Shown here: piece after piece, positions 1 through 9,100 of the stretch
Position numbering within the stretch: position 1 is the first letter of the stretch
How the letters are laid out: each line of letters starts with the position of its first letter
Assembly (NCBI GenBank): GCA_030041195.1
Contig: JASHOI010000251.1
Coordinates: 1-38,978 of the forward strand
Reading direction: 5' to 3'
DNA length: 38,978 nucleotides
Origin: Streptosporangiaceae bacterium
Lineage (GTDB): Bacteria > Actinomycetota > Actinomycetes > Streptosporangiales > Streptosporangiaceae
Position numbers and translations under genes: made by a program
Notes under the pieces: model-generated
Database searches by the model: none
Told to the model about the DNA's origin: nothing
The model's input: only the letters and a program-made list of their open reading frames with translations

Positions 1-245
1 TGCGGGCCATCACCAACAAGCCGGTACTACTGTCCGAGACGGCCGTCGGACCGGTAGCCGACCAGGCTGCCAAGATCGCCAACCTCTTCGATGGGATGCG
101 TCAGTACGGGATGCTCGGGTTGGTGTGGTTCGACATCGCCCAGGACGACGGGCTCTACCACCAGGATTGGCGGCTCGAAAACAGCCCGGCGGCGGAGGCG
201 GCGTTCCGGCTCAGCGCTTCCACCTTGACGCTGGCCAAGTTCTGA
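1..245 (+). CDS. Glycoside hydrolase family 26-like protein, C-terminal fragment
   Basis: Only the last 80 or so codons lie in the window; the reading frame is open from base 3 and stops with TGA at 243-245. The peptide holds the pattern KPVLLSETAVGP, then a region ending in GLVWFDIAQDDGLYHQDWRL and NSPAAEAAF. In GH26 and related clan-A TIM barrels the Glu after 'LLSE' is the nucleophile at the end of strand 7, and the 'WF(D/N)...DWR...P.A..AF' block closes the barrel. The likely role is cleavage of a mannan- or xylan-type beta-linked polysaccharide outside the cell, but the signal peptide and acid/base residue are out of view. The family call rests on these two motifs only. The next gene ends 3 bp downstream on the opposite strand. 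Confidence 0.6.
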   Translation, partial: RAITNKPVLLSETAVGPVADQAAKIANLFDGMRQYGMLGLVWFDIAQDDGLYHQDWRLENSPAAEAAFRLSASTLTLAKF

Positions 246-247
246 CC

Positions 248-1177
248 TCAGGAAGGCTGATCACATCCCGCCGGTGTCCGGTCGGCCGCCGTGGCCGCGC
301 CGTTTCTGGCATCGGCAGCTGCGGCGGGTACGGGGTCCTCATCACGGCCATCAGCCCATGCCGAGCGGAACGGAAGCAGCCGCAGGCCGGGCGACGTGGC
401 CAGCACCCGCTCGGTCCCGGACTGAGCCATCAGGACGAAGACGAGGATCAGGCCGGCCACGATCCCGTCCATCCAGTAGTGGTTGGCGGTGACCACCACG
501 GCCACCGTGGTCGCCACGGGGTACAGCACCACGAGCCAGCGCCACCGGGACCGGGCGGCGGATATCACCATGATTGCGATCAGGATCGCCCAGCCGACGT
601 GCACCGACGGCATCGCGCCCAGCTGGTCCGGGTTGAACCCGGCGGTCTCCTGGTAGACCGACTGGTGGTAGAGCACGGCGGTGTCCACCATGCCGCTGCC
701 CGGCAGCATCCGCGGTGGCGCGACCGGGATCAGCTGGATCAGCAGGCACACGCCGGTGAAGGCCGCCAGCGTTGTTCTCCGCCGGATATAGACATCGCGG
801 TGCCAGATGAACAGCCAGATCAGGCACGCGATCAGGACCGGGAAGTGCAGGACGTCGTAGTAAAGGTTAAAAGCCTGCACGACCAGCGGATGGGGCAGGA
901 ACAGCCGCTGCAGGCTGGCTTCGCTCGGCAGGTGCAGTTCGCGCTCGAAGTGCCAGATCCAGTCTCCGCGGGCCAGCGCGCCGCCCGGCCCCATGACCGA
1001 GAAGGACCCGGCGAACTGCCAGAGCGTGAAGAGCCCGAACACGAGCGCGCTCTCCTGGATGAACGTGGCGATGCCGGCCAGCCGGGGCCATTGCACGAGC
1101 CGCAGCACCACGGTCGCGGCGGCCAGGCAGCAGGTAACGATCCCAGCCTGCTGCCAGGACAGTTCAAGATTTGGCAC
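248..1177 (-). CDS. PAP2-superfamily membrane phosphatase/transferase
   Basis: About 309 residues with roughly six hydrophobic segments. The PAP2 motifs are visible: GAMPSVHVGWA (second motif, catalytic His) and ANHYWMDGIVAG (third motif, nucleophile-stabilising His and Asp). This arrangement fits the PAP2_3 branch, related to Aur1/Ipt1-type inositol-phosphoceramide synthases and undecaprenyl- or phosphatidate phosphatases, acting on lipid phosphates at the outer membrane face. Start choice: a GTG at 1177 has GGAGG nine bases upstream; an in-frame GTG at 1234 would add 19 residues but has a poorer ribosome site. The C-terminal 40 residues after the last membrane segment are Ala/Asp-rich and not part of the fold. 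It converges on the glycoside hydrolase fragment. The substrate cannot be told from sequence. Confidence 0.8.
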   Translation of the reverse strand: MPNLELSWQQAGIVTCCLAAATVVLRLVQWPRLAGIATFIQESALVFGLFTLWQFAGSFSVMGPGGALARGDWIWHFERELHLPSEASLQRLFLPHPLVVQAFNLYYDVLHFPVLIACLIWLFIWHRDVYIRRRTTLAAFTGVCLLIQLIPVAPPRMLPGSGMVDTAVLYHQSVYQETAGFNPDQLGAMPSVHVGWAILIAIMVISAARSRWRWLVVLYPVATTVAVVVTANHYWMDGIVAGLILVFVLMAQSGTERVLATSPGLRLLPFRSAWADGRDEDPVPAAAADARNGAATAADRTPAGCDQPS

Positions 1178-1318
1178 GCGCCGGCGGTCCTCCCGCGTGC
1201 GCCGGCCAAGCACAAGCCCGGATGCATGGTTCACCCCGCCGCCATTTCGTGTTCATGCGGATCAGCGTACGATCTCGTGCCGACGGCTTTCGGAGCAGCC
1301 TGGAGGGAAATCCCGCCA

Positions 1319-1738
1319 ATGCGATGGACGGACCTGCCGCCCGATCCCGGGCCTGCCGACGGCCGAGCGTCCGCGTTACCTCGCGGCGAGTGGGAGGACC
1401 TGCGCCGTCGGCTGGAGCGGCTGCCGGAGGGCCATCCGTCACGCCCCGACGACGCGGCCGGGGCAGCGGCTGCCGAGGAACTGGCCGACGAGGACGGCCG
1501 CCCCCCGGACCGGCCCGAACCCGTCGACCCCGGGAACGGGCAGGACCCTGAACCGCAGCGCGGGGCACGCGGCCGGGGCGCTGCAGACGGCGGTCACCCG
1601 AGGCCGGGCGGGCTCGGTGACCTCGGCCGTGGCGGGCGCGAGCCATACCGGCCGTGGTTCACCGAGGGTCAGCCGCCAGAGCCGTGGTTCACCGAGGGCG
1701 AGCCGCCAGAGCCGTGGTTCGCTTCGGAGCCCGGCTAG
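1319..1738 (+). CDS. Small hypothetical protein with PWFTEG-PPE tail repeats
   Basis: 139 residues, not recognised. ATG 1319 has GGAGGG about 11 bases upstream, and third codon positions are mostly G/C, so it looks like a true gene rather than chance openness. The frame stays open further upstream, but that part lies antisense to the phosphatase gene. The N-terminal half contains a WEDLRRRLERLPEGHPS segment, the middle is Asp/Pro/Gly-rich and disordered in appearance, and the tail repeats RPWFTEGQPP / EPWFTEGEPP / EPWFASEPG. The DNA under the tail is a 30-bp tandem repeat. No membrane segment or signal peptide is seen. Its stop codon overlaps that of the convergent FHA gene by 4 bases. Confidence 0.6.
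   Translation: MRWTDLPPDPGPADGRASALPRGEWEDLRRRLERLPEGHPSRPDDAAGAAAAEELADEDGRPPDRPEPVDPGNGQDPEPQRGARGRGAADGGHPRPGGLGDLGRGGREPYRPWFTEGQPPEPWFTEGEPPEPWFASEPG
1651..1727 (+). repeat. 30-bp tandem repeat, about 2.6 copies, coding
   Basis: Two successive 30-base units start at 1651 and 1681, differing at two or three bases, followed by a partial third unit from 1711. They encode the PWFTEG-PPE peptide repeats in frame. Confidence 0.9.
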
Positions 1739-2295
1739 GCCGGGCCGACCTGGCCGTTCTGACGCTGCCTGTCTTCCCCGGACTCTCGGCTGAACGTGGC
1801 CGGGTCTGGCTCCTGCCGTGGCAGTAGCACTTCGCCGATGACGTCGGCCCCGAGCCGGACGGTGTCGCCGTCGGCCAGGCGAACGGTGGTCCCCGGCAGC
1901 ACCCGGTCGCCGTTAACAAACGTCCCGTTTGTGGAGTGCTCGTCGCGGATCGTGGCGTGGCCCGCGTCATCGACGGTGACCGTCGCGTGCCTCCTCGACA
2001 CGTTGTCGAACTGGGCGAAGGCGGCTGCGACCAGCGATTCCGCCGGGTCGCGGCCCAGCAGGAGCGACGTCCCGGCCGGCACTTCCACGTTTCCCGTCGG
2101 GAAAGCGAGCCTGAGCACAGCGGTGGAGATAGAGCCCGTCGTCTCCTCCCGCCTCAGGTATTCCTGCATGACGGTTGCGGGCGCCGGCGGATCCTCATCC
2201 TGGCCCCTCTGCGGCAGGTTGGCGCCGCAGGTAAAGCAGATGAGGTCGTCCGGCTTGACGTGGGCCGCGCAGGCGGGACAGGTCAGGGCCACCAT
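1735..2295 (-). CDS. Zinc-ribbon FHA-domain protein
   Basis: 186 residues. The N-terminus carries a double CxxC zinc ribbon (CPAC at residues 6-9 and CFTC at about 21-24). A linker of some 40 residues follows, then an FHA domain from about 60 to 170 with the family signatures GRD, NVSRRHATV, and NGTFVNG, which form the phosphothreonine-binding loops. FHA domains bind pThr peptides on Ser/Thr kinases or their substrates, so the protein is probably a cytoplasmic adaptor in a kinase pathway; no kinase gene is next to it. The start ATG at 2295 has GGAGG eight bases upstream. It converges with, and its stop overlaps, the repeat-tailed small gene. Confidence 0.88.
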   Translation of the reverse strand: MVALTCPACAAHVKPDDLICFTCGANLPQRGQDEDPPAPATVMQEYLRREETTGSISTAVLRLAFPTGNVEVPAGTSLLLGRDPAESLVAAAFAQFDNVSRRHATVTVDDAGHATIRDEHSTNGTFVNGDRVLPGTTVRLADGDTVRLGADVIGEVLLPRQEPDPATFSRESGEDRQRQNGQVGPA

Positions 2296-2483
2296 CGACG
2301 TCCTCCAGGACAGCTATCTGATCTCGGTAACACTCGGCACGCACGAGAGCGTAACGCGCGGGACGGACTCCGCGGGCCACGGGCCGGCAGAGAGCGGTCT
2401 GCCTGCGCCTCCCCGCCAGTAGCATCGCTGGCATCGGGGGCTATGGCGGGACACGGCGGCCAGCAATCTGCAAAGGGGCAGAG

Positions 2484-3710
2484 ATGATCAGCTACCGGCT
2501 GAGTGATGAGCACGAGGAACTAAGGCTGACCGTGGCCGAGTTCGCGCGTGACGTGGTGGCGCCGGTGATCGGCAGCTTCTACGAGCGACGTGAGTTTCCT
2601 TATGAGATCGTCGCGCGGATGGGCAAGCTCGGCCTGTTCGGCCTGCCGTTCCCCGAGGAGTACGGCGGGATGGGCGGCGACTTCTTCGCCCTGTGCCTCG
2701 CGCTGTACGAGCTGGGCAGGGTCGACTCCTCGGTCGCCATCACCCTCGAGGCGGCGGTGGCGCTCGGCGCCATGCCGATCTACCGGTTCGGCAGCCAGGA
2801 GCAGCGCGATCGCTGGCTTCCCGACCTCTGCCGCGGGGAGCGGCTGGCCGCCTTCGGCCTGACCGAGCCTGGCGGCGGGTCGGACATCCCCGGTGGCATG
2901 CGCACCACCGCACGGCTGGTGAAGGGGGATAGCGAAGCGGGAACGGGGAGGCGGGTGGGGGGCGGGGAATGGGTGATCGACGGGTCGAAGGCGTTCATCA
3001 CCAACGCGGGCACATCGATCACCTCGCTGGTCACCGCGCTCGCGATCACCGGCGGCTCGGCCGGGCGCCGGGAGATCTCCGCGATCATCGTCCCGTCCGG
3101 TACCCCGGGGTTCACGGTCGCGCCGGAGTATTCGAAGGTCGGCTGGTGCGCCTCGGACACCAGGGAACTCTCGTTCACGTCGTGCCGGGTCCCTGAGGCC
3201 AACCTGCTCGGCGAGCGGGGCCGCGGCTACGCCCAGTTCCTGCAGACGCTGGACGAGGGGCGGGTCGCGATCGCCGCGCTCTCGGCCGGGCTGGCGCAGG
3301 GCTGCGTGGACGAGTGCCTGCGGTACGTCGGCGAGCGCTCGGCCTTCGGCCACCGGCTTGGGCATTACCAGGACATCCAGTTCAAGATCGCCGACATGGA
3401 CGTCCGCGCCCATGGAGCGAGGATCGCCTGGTACGACGCGGCCGCCAGGCTGCAGGCGGGCGAGCCGTTTAAGAAGCAGGCCGCGATCGCGAAGCTCACC
3501 GCGTCGAATGCGGCCATGGACAACGCGCGCGACGCGACGCAGATATTCGGCGGGTACGGGTTCATGAACGAGTTCCCCGTGGCGAGGTTCTACCGGGACG
3601 CCAAGGTCCTGGAGATCGGCGAGGGTACCTCTGAGGTTCAGCGGATGATCATCGCCCGCGAGCTCGGGCTCGGCAAGACCGGATCCGACAGCGGGGCCGA
3701 TGACGCGTGA
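2484..3710 (+). CDS. Acyl-CoA dehydrogenase
   Basis: 408 residues, the usual length for a short- or medium-chain acyl-CoA dehydrogenase. It oxidises an acyl-CoA to the 2,3-enoyl-CoA with FAD and passes electrons to ETF. The all-helical N domain begins at once (SDEHEELRLTVAEFARDVV). The FAD/substrate signature FGLTEPGGGSD is at about 128-138, and KAFITNAGT follows in the beta domain. The C-terminal block GYGFMNEFPVARFYRD and EGTSEVQRM places the probable catalytic Glu at residue 380, where Glu376 of MCAD sits; the usual Tyr before it is Gly here. An Arg/Gly-rich insertion lies near residues 150-163. No beta-oxidation partner adjoins it, so the chain substrate is unknown. ATG 2484 follows an AAAGGGG ribosome site. 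Confidence 0.93.
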   Translation: MISYRLSDEHEELRLTVAEFARDVVAPVIGSFYERREFPYEIVARMGKLGLFGLPFPEEYGGMGGDFFALCLALYELGRVDSSVAITLEAAVALGAMPIYRFGSQEQRDRWLPDLCRGERLAAFGLTEPGGGSDIPGGMRTTARLVKGDSEAGTGRRVGGGEWVIDGSKAFITNAGTSITSLVTALAITGGSAGRREISAIIVPSGTPGFTVAPEYSKVGWCASDTRELSFTSCRVPEANLLGERGRGYAQFLQTLDEGRVAIAALSAGLAQGCVDECLRYVGERSAFGHRLGHYQDIQFKIADMDVRAHGARIAWYDAAARLQAGEPFKKQAAIAKLTASNAAMDNARDATQIFGGYGFMNEFPVARFYRDAKVLEIGEGTSEVQRMIIARELGLGKTGSDSGADDA

Positions 3711-3771
3711 CATTGGTCGCTGTGTTCGGCATGCTTATGGCAGGTTGCTGCGGTGGCAGGAGGGAGCAGCC

Positions 3772-3816
3772 GTGAGCCCGCACGTGCATCCGCCAGAGGT
3801 GGGCAGTGGCGGGTAA
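3772..3816 (+). pseudogene. 14-codon remnant of a cvnB (Roadblock) gene, locus 1
   Basis: A GTG at 3772, preceded by GGAGGG, opens 14 codons (MSPHVHPPEVGSGG, then TAA). The first seven match the start of the intact Roadblock gene at 9401 (MSPLVRP). Everything else of cvnB is missing, and the reading frame ends inside the start of the following cvnC gene (GTG 3806). It is best read as the stump of a deleted cvnB that may still be translated as a leader. Confidence 0.65.
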
Positions 3817-4228
3817 CGGCGTTCCGCCCGGCGAGGGCGTGCCTCCTGGGTGGGGCATGCCGCCGGTGCCTGGCGGGCCCATGGGGCGAGGCGCCAGGTC
3901 GCTGGTCCGGCCGTATGCGGTGACCGGGGGGCGGACCAGGCCTCGGACCAAGCTGGAGATCGAGGCGATGGTCGCGGCGGCTCACTATGAGGCGCGGGAT
4001 TTGTCGGTGCTCAGCCCGGAGTGTCAGGCGATTTTGGGTTTTTGCCGGGATTGGCGGTCGTTGGCGGAGATTTCGGCGGTGCTGCGGATGCCGCTGGGGG
4101 TGGCCCGGATTCTGATCACTGATATGGCGGCGGAGGGGCTGGTACGCATTCAGCAGACGGACCACGCGGACGGACGGCCGGACGTTCAATTGCTGGAGCG
4201 GGTGCTCAGCGGGCTTCGCAGACTCTGA
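3806..4228 (+). CDS. cvnC: Orphan DUF742 conservon protein (CvnC-like), locus 1
   Basis: 140 residues, a single DUF742 domain. After a Pro/Gly-rich head (to about residue 30) comes the family core: SLVRPYAVTGGRTRPRT, then VLSPECQAILGFCRDW, and a winged-helix-like part with SLAEISAVLRMPLGVARIL and LLERVLSGLRRL at the end. In conservons CvnC works with the kinase-like CvnA, Roadblock CvnB and GTPase CvnD at the membrane, but here no CvnA or CvnD gene adjoins: an acyl-CoA dehydrogenase is upstream and a convergent lipoprotein starts 3 bp after the stop. The DNA of the core matches copy 2 (10072 onward) at about 95 percent over 225 bases and shares its unusual G/T-rich third codon positions. The GTG start at 3806 overlaps the cvnB stump. 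Whether it still functions is open. Confidence 0.82.
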   Translation: MAGNGVPPGEGVPPGWGMPPVPGGPMGRGARSLVRPYAVTGGRTRPRTKLEIEAMVAAAHYEARDLSVLSPECQAILGFCRDWRSLAEISAVLRMPLGVARILITDMAAEGLVRIQQTDHADGRPDVQLLERVLSGLRRL

Positions 4229-4231
4229 TAA

Positions 4232-5227
4232 TCAGGGCCCCGGGTTCGTCATCACGGTCACGTTGAAATAGCGCTTGAGTTCCCCGAACTGGAGCATCAG
4301 GTTGGCGACCTCCTGCAGATCGGCGGGGACCAAGCTGGTGGGGAAGTCGCCGGTGGCGATCACGTCGGCGACTTGCGGGCTGATGTGCAGGCTGACGGCG
4401 AGCGCGTGCTGCAGAGCGGTCAGGTTGGTATCCGCGACCAGGCTGGCGGCCGAGATTGCGGCGGCGAACGCCGTCGCGGTGTGCGGGTACCGGCGCATCC
4501 ATGAAGCGGTGACCGTGTACCCGGCTATCGGCAGGCCCTTAGCCTCGCCCTGGTCGGTATCGGCCACCACCCTGGCGCCGTACTTTTGCTCAATCTCGGT
4601 GCAGTACGGCTCGGTGCAGTACGCGGCCTCTATCTGGTGCGCGGCGAGCGCGGCACCCATGGCCGGGAACGGCAGTGCCTTAAGGTGCACCCGGTCGGGC
4701 TTGACGCCGAAGGTCGAGAGCAGCGAGTAGACCAGCAGTGGACCGTCCCCGGCCAGGGCGTTGACACTGATCGTGCTGCCGCTGAGTTCGGCCGTGTCGG
4801 CGATGCCCGATGATGGCATGGTCAGGATCTCGTTGACACCTGGGCCGAGTGAGAGCCCGCTCGCCAGCACGTGGAACGGGCCGAGGCCAGCGGCTTGCGC
4901 GGCGATGAAGCCGGGGAACTGGCCCGAGGCGACGTCAATGGTGCCGTGAAGCATGTCCGGGATGATGGCGCTGGTGCTGGGGATGGTCTTTATCGTGACA
5001 TGCAGGCCGTCTGCGGCGAAGATGCCGCGTTCCTGGGCGATGTACAGGGCGGCGGCGCTCTCCGCCGGCACCGCACCGACGACTATGTCCGGCTTCTCGA
5101 GTTTGCTGGCGACCACGGTTCCCGGCGGACTGCCGCAGGCAGCCACGAGGACAACAGGCAGAACGCCCAGGACGGCCCTTGCGACAACCCGGCCAGTGCC
5201 AGCTAACACGGTTGTAAAGGATGGCAT
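4232..5227 (-). CDS. Orphan NMT1/SsuA-like solute-binding lipoprotein 1
   Basis: 331 residues with a signal peptide and lipobox VVLVAAC, so a lipoprotein anchored outside the membrane. The mature part follows the NMT1/THI5-like (type 2 periplasmic) fold: DIVVGAVPAESAAALYIAQERGIF, HGTIDVASGQFPGF, and in lobe 2 QIEAAYCTEPY followed by the ARVVADT block. Such proteins bind nitrate, sulfonates, thiamine precursors or similar small molecules for an ABC importer. No ATPase or permease gene is near, so it either uses a distant transporter or serves another role. It converges with the orphan cvnC (3 bp between stops), just as the second such lipoprotein converges with cvnD of locus 2. The two lipoproteins are clearly paralogous but diverged. 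The ATG at 5227 has only a weak GAGA ribosome site. Confidence 0.85.
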   Translation of the reverse strand: MPSFTTVLAGTGRVVARAVLGVLPVVLVAACGSPPGTVVASKLEKPDIVVGAVPAESAAALYIAQERGIFAADGLHVTIKTIPSTSAIIPDMLHGTIDVASGQFPGFIAAQAAGLGPFHVLASGLSLGPGVNEILTMPSSGIADTAELSGSTISVNALAGDGPLLVYSLLSTFGVKPDRVHLKALPFPAMGAALAAHQIEAAYCTEPYCTEIEQKYGARVVADTDQGEAKGLPIAGYTVTASWMRRYPHTATAFAAAISAASLVADTNLTALQHALAVSLHISPQVADVIATGDFPTSLVPADLQEVANLMLQFGELKRYFNVTVMTNPGP

Positions 5228-5831
5228 GGTCTCGGCGTATGAGCCGGCATATCACTAAAGATTCGCTAAAAAGCGGCACGATTGCCCGCCTGAGCAGCCA
5301 TCACTTGTCAGCTGGGTGGTAATGTACCACTACAGCCTCATAATATCTCTTGTCCATCATAGAATCCGATTGCCTGTATATATAGTTAATTCTTTAATGG
5401 CTGAGGATTAGCTGAGAAAAAGCGAGAGATCGGCCCAAGGCCCGGGCGCCGCAGCGAGTGAGGTCGCGCATGGCACCTTCCGGCAGGCGCGGCCATCAAG
5501 CTGCGGCAGGCCGCCCGGCCGGGGAGACTGGGGGAGGAGGCTGGGGGAACTGGGGCGTGTGGACTGTGGCGGAAGTCATGCCCTGCCGGACGGCAGCTTA
5601 CGGTTGCGACCAGGCAAAATATTACATAACAGTACGGAGCCGTAGATCAGATGATCTGTCGGTGGGAGTGCTGTGCTATATGTCGGCGTCTTTATTATGA
5701 TGCTTTGTCCCCGCTCGGTCTGGGCGCCTGCACGATGTTGCGGCTGCGGGCACCCGACCAGGGCGAGCGGCGTCGCCCCGGTTTGGTCCCAGGCACGCGA
5801 CATGTCTGCTGTAATGGTCAGGCGGGACCAC
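5228..5831. other. AT-rich non-coding gap with operator-like palindrome and G-run cluster
   Basis: About 600 bases without a convincing gene. Bases 5230-5420 are strikingly AT-rich for this genome (for instance TGTATATATAGTTAATTC near 5375). The region probably holds the promoter of the leftward lipoprotein gene. It contains a 15-bp palindrome at 5316-5330 and four G-runs at 5521-5555 that could form a quadruplex. Short open frames here (for example 5458-5700) have no ribosome site, no recognisable domain and low-quality codon use. Confidence 0.6.
5316..5330. promoter_or_regulatory. 15-bp palindrome GTGGTAATGTACCAC, candidate operator
   Basis: Perfect 6-base arms (GTGGTA / TACCAC) around a 3-base centre, in the AT-rich stretch about 90 bases upstream of the leftward binding-protein gene. 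The shape suits a dimeric repressor; the regulator is unknown. Confidence 0.4.
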
Positions 5832-5905
5832 GGGGCGGTAGCTCAGCCGGTCAGAGCAGCGGACTCATAATCCGCCGGTCGTGGGTTCGAGCCCCACCCG
5901 CCCCA
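5832..5905 (+). tRNA. tRNA with CAU anticodon (elongator Met or Ile2)
   Basis: A full cloverleaf can be drawn. Acceptor GGGGCGG (5832-5838) pairs with CCGCCCC (5898-5904), with discriminator A at 5905. The D stem is GCTC/GAGC, the anticodon stem GCGGA/TCCGC encloses the loop CTCATAA with anticodon CAT, and the T stem GTGGG/CCCAC encloses TTCGAGC. The 3' CCA is not encoded. It is not an initiator, since it lacks the three G-C pairs at the base of the anticodon stem. CAU may read Met, or Ile AUA after lysidine modification; sequence reading alone does not settle which. Confidence 0.95.
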
Positions 5906-6089
5906 CGAGGCCCGTCTGTGTTATCGCAGGTAGGAGGGCAGCCCGGCAGGGTTGCGGGCCTAACCGATATAGCTGAATACCCAACGAATCAGTGGCCGGT
6001 AATGATTACATGTCCTTACCCGTTTTGTGCGGCTAGGGTGGCCCTTAGCTCTCCTGTGCTGTAGCTTCCGCCACTGGGAAGGGGGACGG

Positions 6090-6164
6090 ATGCTGTCCGG
6101 CTCCTTGTCTGGCATGCCAGCACGTGTCCCGAAGTTTTCCAAGCGCCGCGAGGTGAAGGCGTAG
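6090..6164 (+). CDS. 24-codon upstream ORF coupled to cvnA of locus 2
   Basis: ATG 6090 follows a strong GGGAAGGGGGA ribosome site and opens 24 codons (MLSGSLSGMPARVPKFSKRR and four more) ending in TAG, whose G is the first base of the cvnA GTG start (TAGTG). The peptide is basic and has no recognisable domain. Its position suggests a leader whose translation delivers ribosomes to cvnA. A similar arrangement precedes cvnA of locus 3. It may instead be an untranslated accident. Confidence 0.4.
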   Translation: MLSGSLSGMPARVPKFSKRREVKA

Positions 6165-9100
6165 TGCGCACACGACCGACGACGGACCGGTCCGGCGCTG
6201 GGTCGGCACCGGCCGGCCTGGCTTCCGAACCGGCTGACGCTGTCGGGGCGCAGGGCAGCCCGAAGGAGGACGGGCAGCGAAGTGCTGCCGGCCGGGGATC
6301 CCGCTTCGCGCTCCGCAACTGGCGGGTGAGCTGGCGGCTCATAGCACTGATCGCGATCCCGACCGTCACGGCCATGGCCTTCGGCCTGGTGCGCATCGAC
6401 GAAGCCATGAAGAGTGCCGCCGCCGACCAGCGGGTGGAGCAGCTGGCAAACCTGGGCGGCGCCGTTACCCACCTCGCGTACGCGATGGAGGACGAGCGCG
6501 ACGCCCTTGCCGGTTACGTGGCGGGCGGCAGGAACCCATCCCCCCGGACCGCGACCGCCGCCCCGACGGCGAATCTGAGCGCGGACTATGCGGCGACCAA
6601 CGCGGCGGCCGCTCAGGTCGCGAGCCTCGGCAGCGGGATCACCGGCAACTCGGCCTTCCCGGCACAGGTACAGAGTGACCTGTCGGCCGTGCTGGACCGG
6701 ATCGCTGACCTGCCGCGCTACCGTTCCGCCGCAACCCAGAGCGAGGCTCCCTGGACGAGCGTCATCACCGACTACTCCACACCGCTCGCCGACCTCTTCG
6801 CGCTCAACGACCAGATCGCGCAAGGCAGCAGCGATCCCACGCTGGCCAACACCGTCCGCGCCCTCGGCGCCCTGTCACGAGCCGAGGACGAGGCGTCGCA
6901 GCAGCGCGGAATCCTGAACGCGGCGCTGCTGCAGGGGCAGTTCGAGCCCGGATCCGCCGGAACCCTGACCAATGCGCTGGCCGCCCAGAATGCGGAGTTC
7001 GCCGAGTTCCAGAGCGCGGCGTCCATCGGTGAGCAGCAGACCTACAGCAACACGGTGGCCGGGCCGGCCGTTGACACCGCCCAGCAAATGGAGACCGAAG
7101 CCATCGACAGCGGCGGCAGCGGCGGCACCCTCCTGGTCAGCGTGCCTTCCGGCTCACTGAGGTCGGGCAGCGTGGCCGGCACCTGGAACAGCGACATGAC
7201 CACCACCCTGACGGACATGCGCAAGGTAGAGCAGGGCCTGGTCAACTCGGTCCTCGCGCAGAGCCGCGCCCAGCACAGCGCGCTTACCCGAACCGCCGTG
7301 GAGACCGGTATCGAGGTGCTGGCTGTGCTGATTGTGGTCCTCATGATCACGATCGTCGTGGCCCGGTCCATGGTCCGGCCGCTGCGCAAGCTCCGGACCG
7401 GCGCCCTCGAGGTGGCCGGGCTGCGGCTCCCCGACACGGTCCGCCGCATGAGCGAGACCGACGGCGAGGGCGTCTCGCTCGAGGTGGAGCCGATCGACGT
7501 GAACTCCTCGGACGAGATCGGTGAGGTGGCGCGGGCCTTCGACCAGGTACACCGGGAGGCGCTGCGGCTGGCGGCGAACGAGGCCGCGCTGCGCGGGAAC
7601 GTCAACGCGATGTTCGTGAACCTCTCCCGGCGCAGCCAGTCGCTCGTGGAACGGCAGATCCGCCTGATCGACGATCTCGAGCAGGGCGAGCAGGACCCGG
7701 AGCGCCTGTCGAGCCTGTTCCAGATGGACCACCTGGCCACCCGCATGCGCCGCAACTCGGAGAACCTCCTGGTCCTCGCCGGTCATGACGAGTCCAGGCG
7801 GTGGAACCAGCCGGTGGCTCTGGTTGACGTGCTCCGCGCCGCCCTGTCCGAGATCGAGCAGTACGAGCGCGTCACGCTGAACGTGCAGCCGGGCATCGCG
7901 GTACGCGGGCAGGCGGTCAGCGACGTGGTGCACCTGACCGCCGAGCTGGTGGAGAACGCCACCTCGTTCTCGGCCGCCGACACGCCGGTCACGATCGCCG
8001 GCCACCTGCTCAGCAGCGGGGGCGTGCTGCTGGAGATCACCGACCAGGGTGTCGGCATGGGGGCCGAAGAGATGGCCCATGCGAACTGGCGGCTGGATAA
8101 CCCGCCGGTGGTGGATGTGGCGGTCTCGCGGCGGATGGGCCTGTTCGTGGTCGCCCGGCTGGCGGCCAGGCACGGCATCAGGGTCCGGCTGCGTCCGGCA
8201 GCGTCTGGCGGCCTCATCGCCCTGGTCTGGCTGCCCGACGAGACGATCATGCACGAGACCCCGGACGGGAGCCCCGGCGCGCGCCGGGACTCGATGGCGG
8301 AACCCGCGCTCGGGCCGGTCGCCGACGGCGCGTTCGCCGGAGTCGGCGCCGGGACCAACGGCGGCTCGACCAGTATCTGGGGGGATGAGGGACGTACCGC
8401 CGCCGAGCAGGAGCTCAACGCGGCGAGGACGCCCAGGTTCGCGCCCCTGCGGGCGGACGCGGAGGACTCGGGCCGGCTGGGCCCGAAGCGGATTCCCGGC
8501 GCCGGGCCCAGGCCAGGTGCCGGCTGGGCGACGACCGGGCCGCTGCCCGTGTTCCGCACCGTGCCAAGGCCGGCCACCGGCATCGGGCCCGACCCGGGGC
8601 TGACCGGGCCGCTGCCCGCGGTGACCGGGCCGCAGTCCCTGGCGACCGGGCCCCAGCCCGTGCAGCCCGGCCCGCAGCCCACCGAGACCGGGCCGGAGCC
8701 GGTGGTGCGGCCGGACGCAGAGTCCGAGGCGCCTCAGGCTGAGACCGCGAGTTCGGGCGCGGCTACGGCTTCGCCCGCCGCCTTCGACTTTGGCGGAGGG
8801 TCGCAGCCCGACGACGCCAACGGGTCTGATTCGCTGCTTACCACCCCGTATCCCGTTCTTGGCGCACCCGCCCAGAGTTGGGATACCGGCTCGTCCCGCA
8901 GCGGAGTGATCGTTCCGCCCGCTGACGGGAACGGCGAGGAGCACCGGCTACCGATATTCGAGGCGGTGGAATCGGACTGGTTCCGCAGGGGCCGGCCCGC
9001 GGTCAGCCGGCCGACCCTTGAGCCGGAGCCGAGTAACGGCTGGGCGACCTCACCGGCCGACGAGGGCTGGCGTGCCGCCGAGGCCGTCAGTGCCCCGTCG

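Noticed and set aside
125..1318. A long open frame on the plus strand continuing through the PAP2 gene into the small repeat-tailed gene
   Set aside because: This part lies antisense to a gene with clear PAP2 motifs, is His/Arg/Gly/Pro-rich and has no ribosome site; only the section from ATG 1319 is supported.
5458..5700. An 80-codon plus-strand frame in the gap before the tRNA
   Set aside because: No ribosome site, no domain, mixed third-position composition, and its first half is the G-run cluster.
5832..5905. The tRNA as an integration site of a mobile element
   Set aside because: I found no second copy of the tRNA 3' end and no integrase or phage gene in the window.
5941..5959. GCCCG/CGGGC hairpin after the tRNA as terminator
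   Set aside because: Five base pairs with a nine-base loop is within what chance gives at this GC content.
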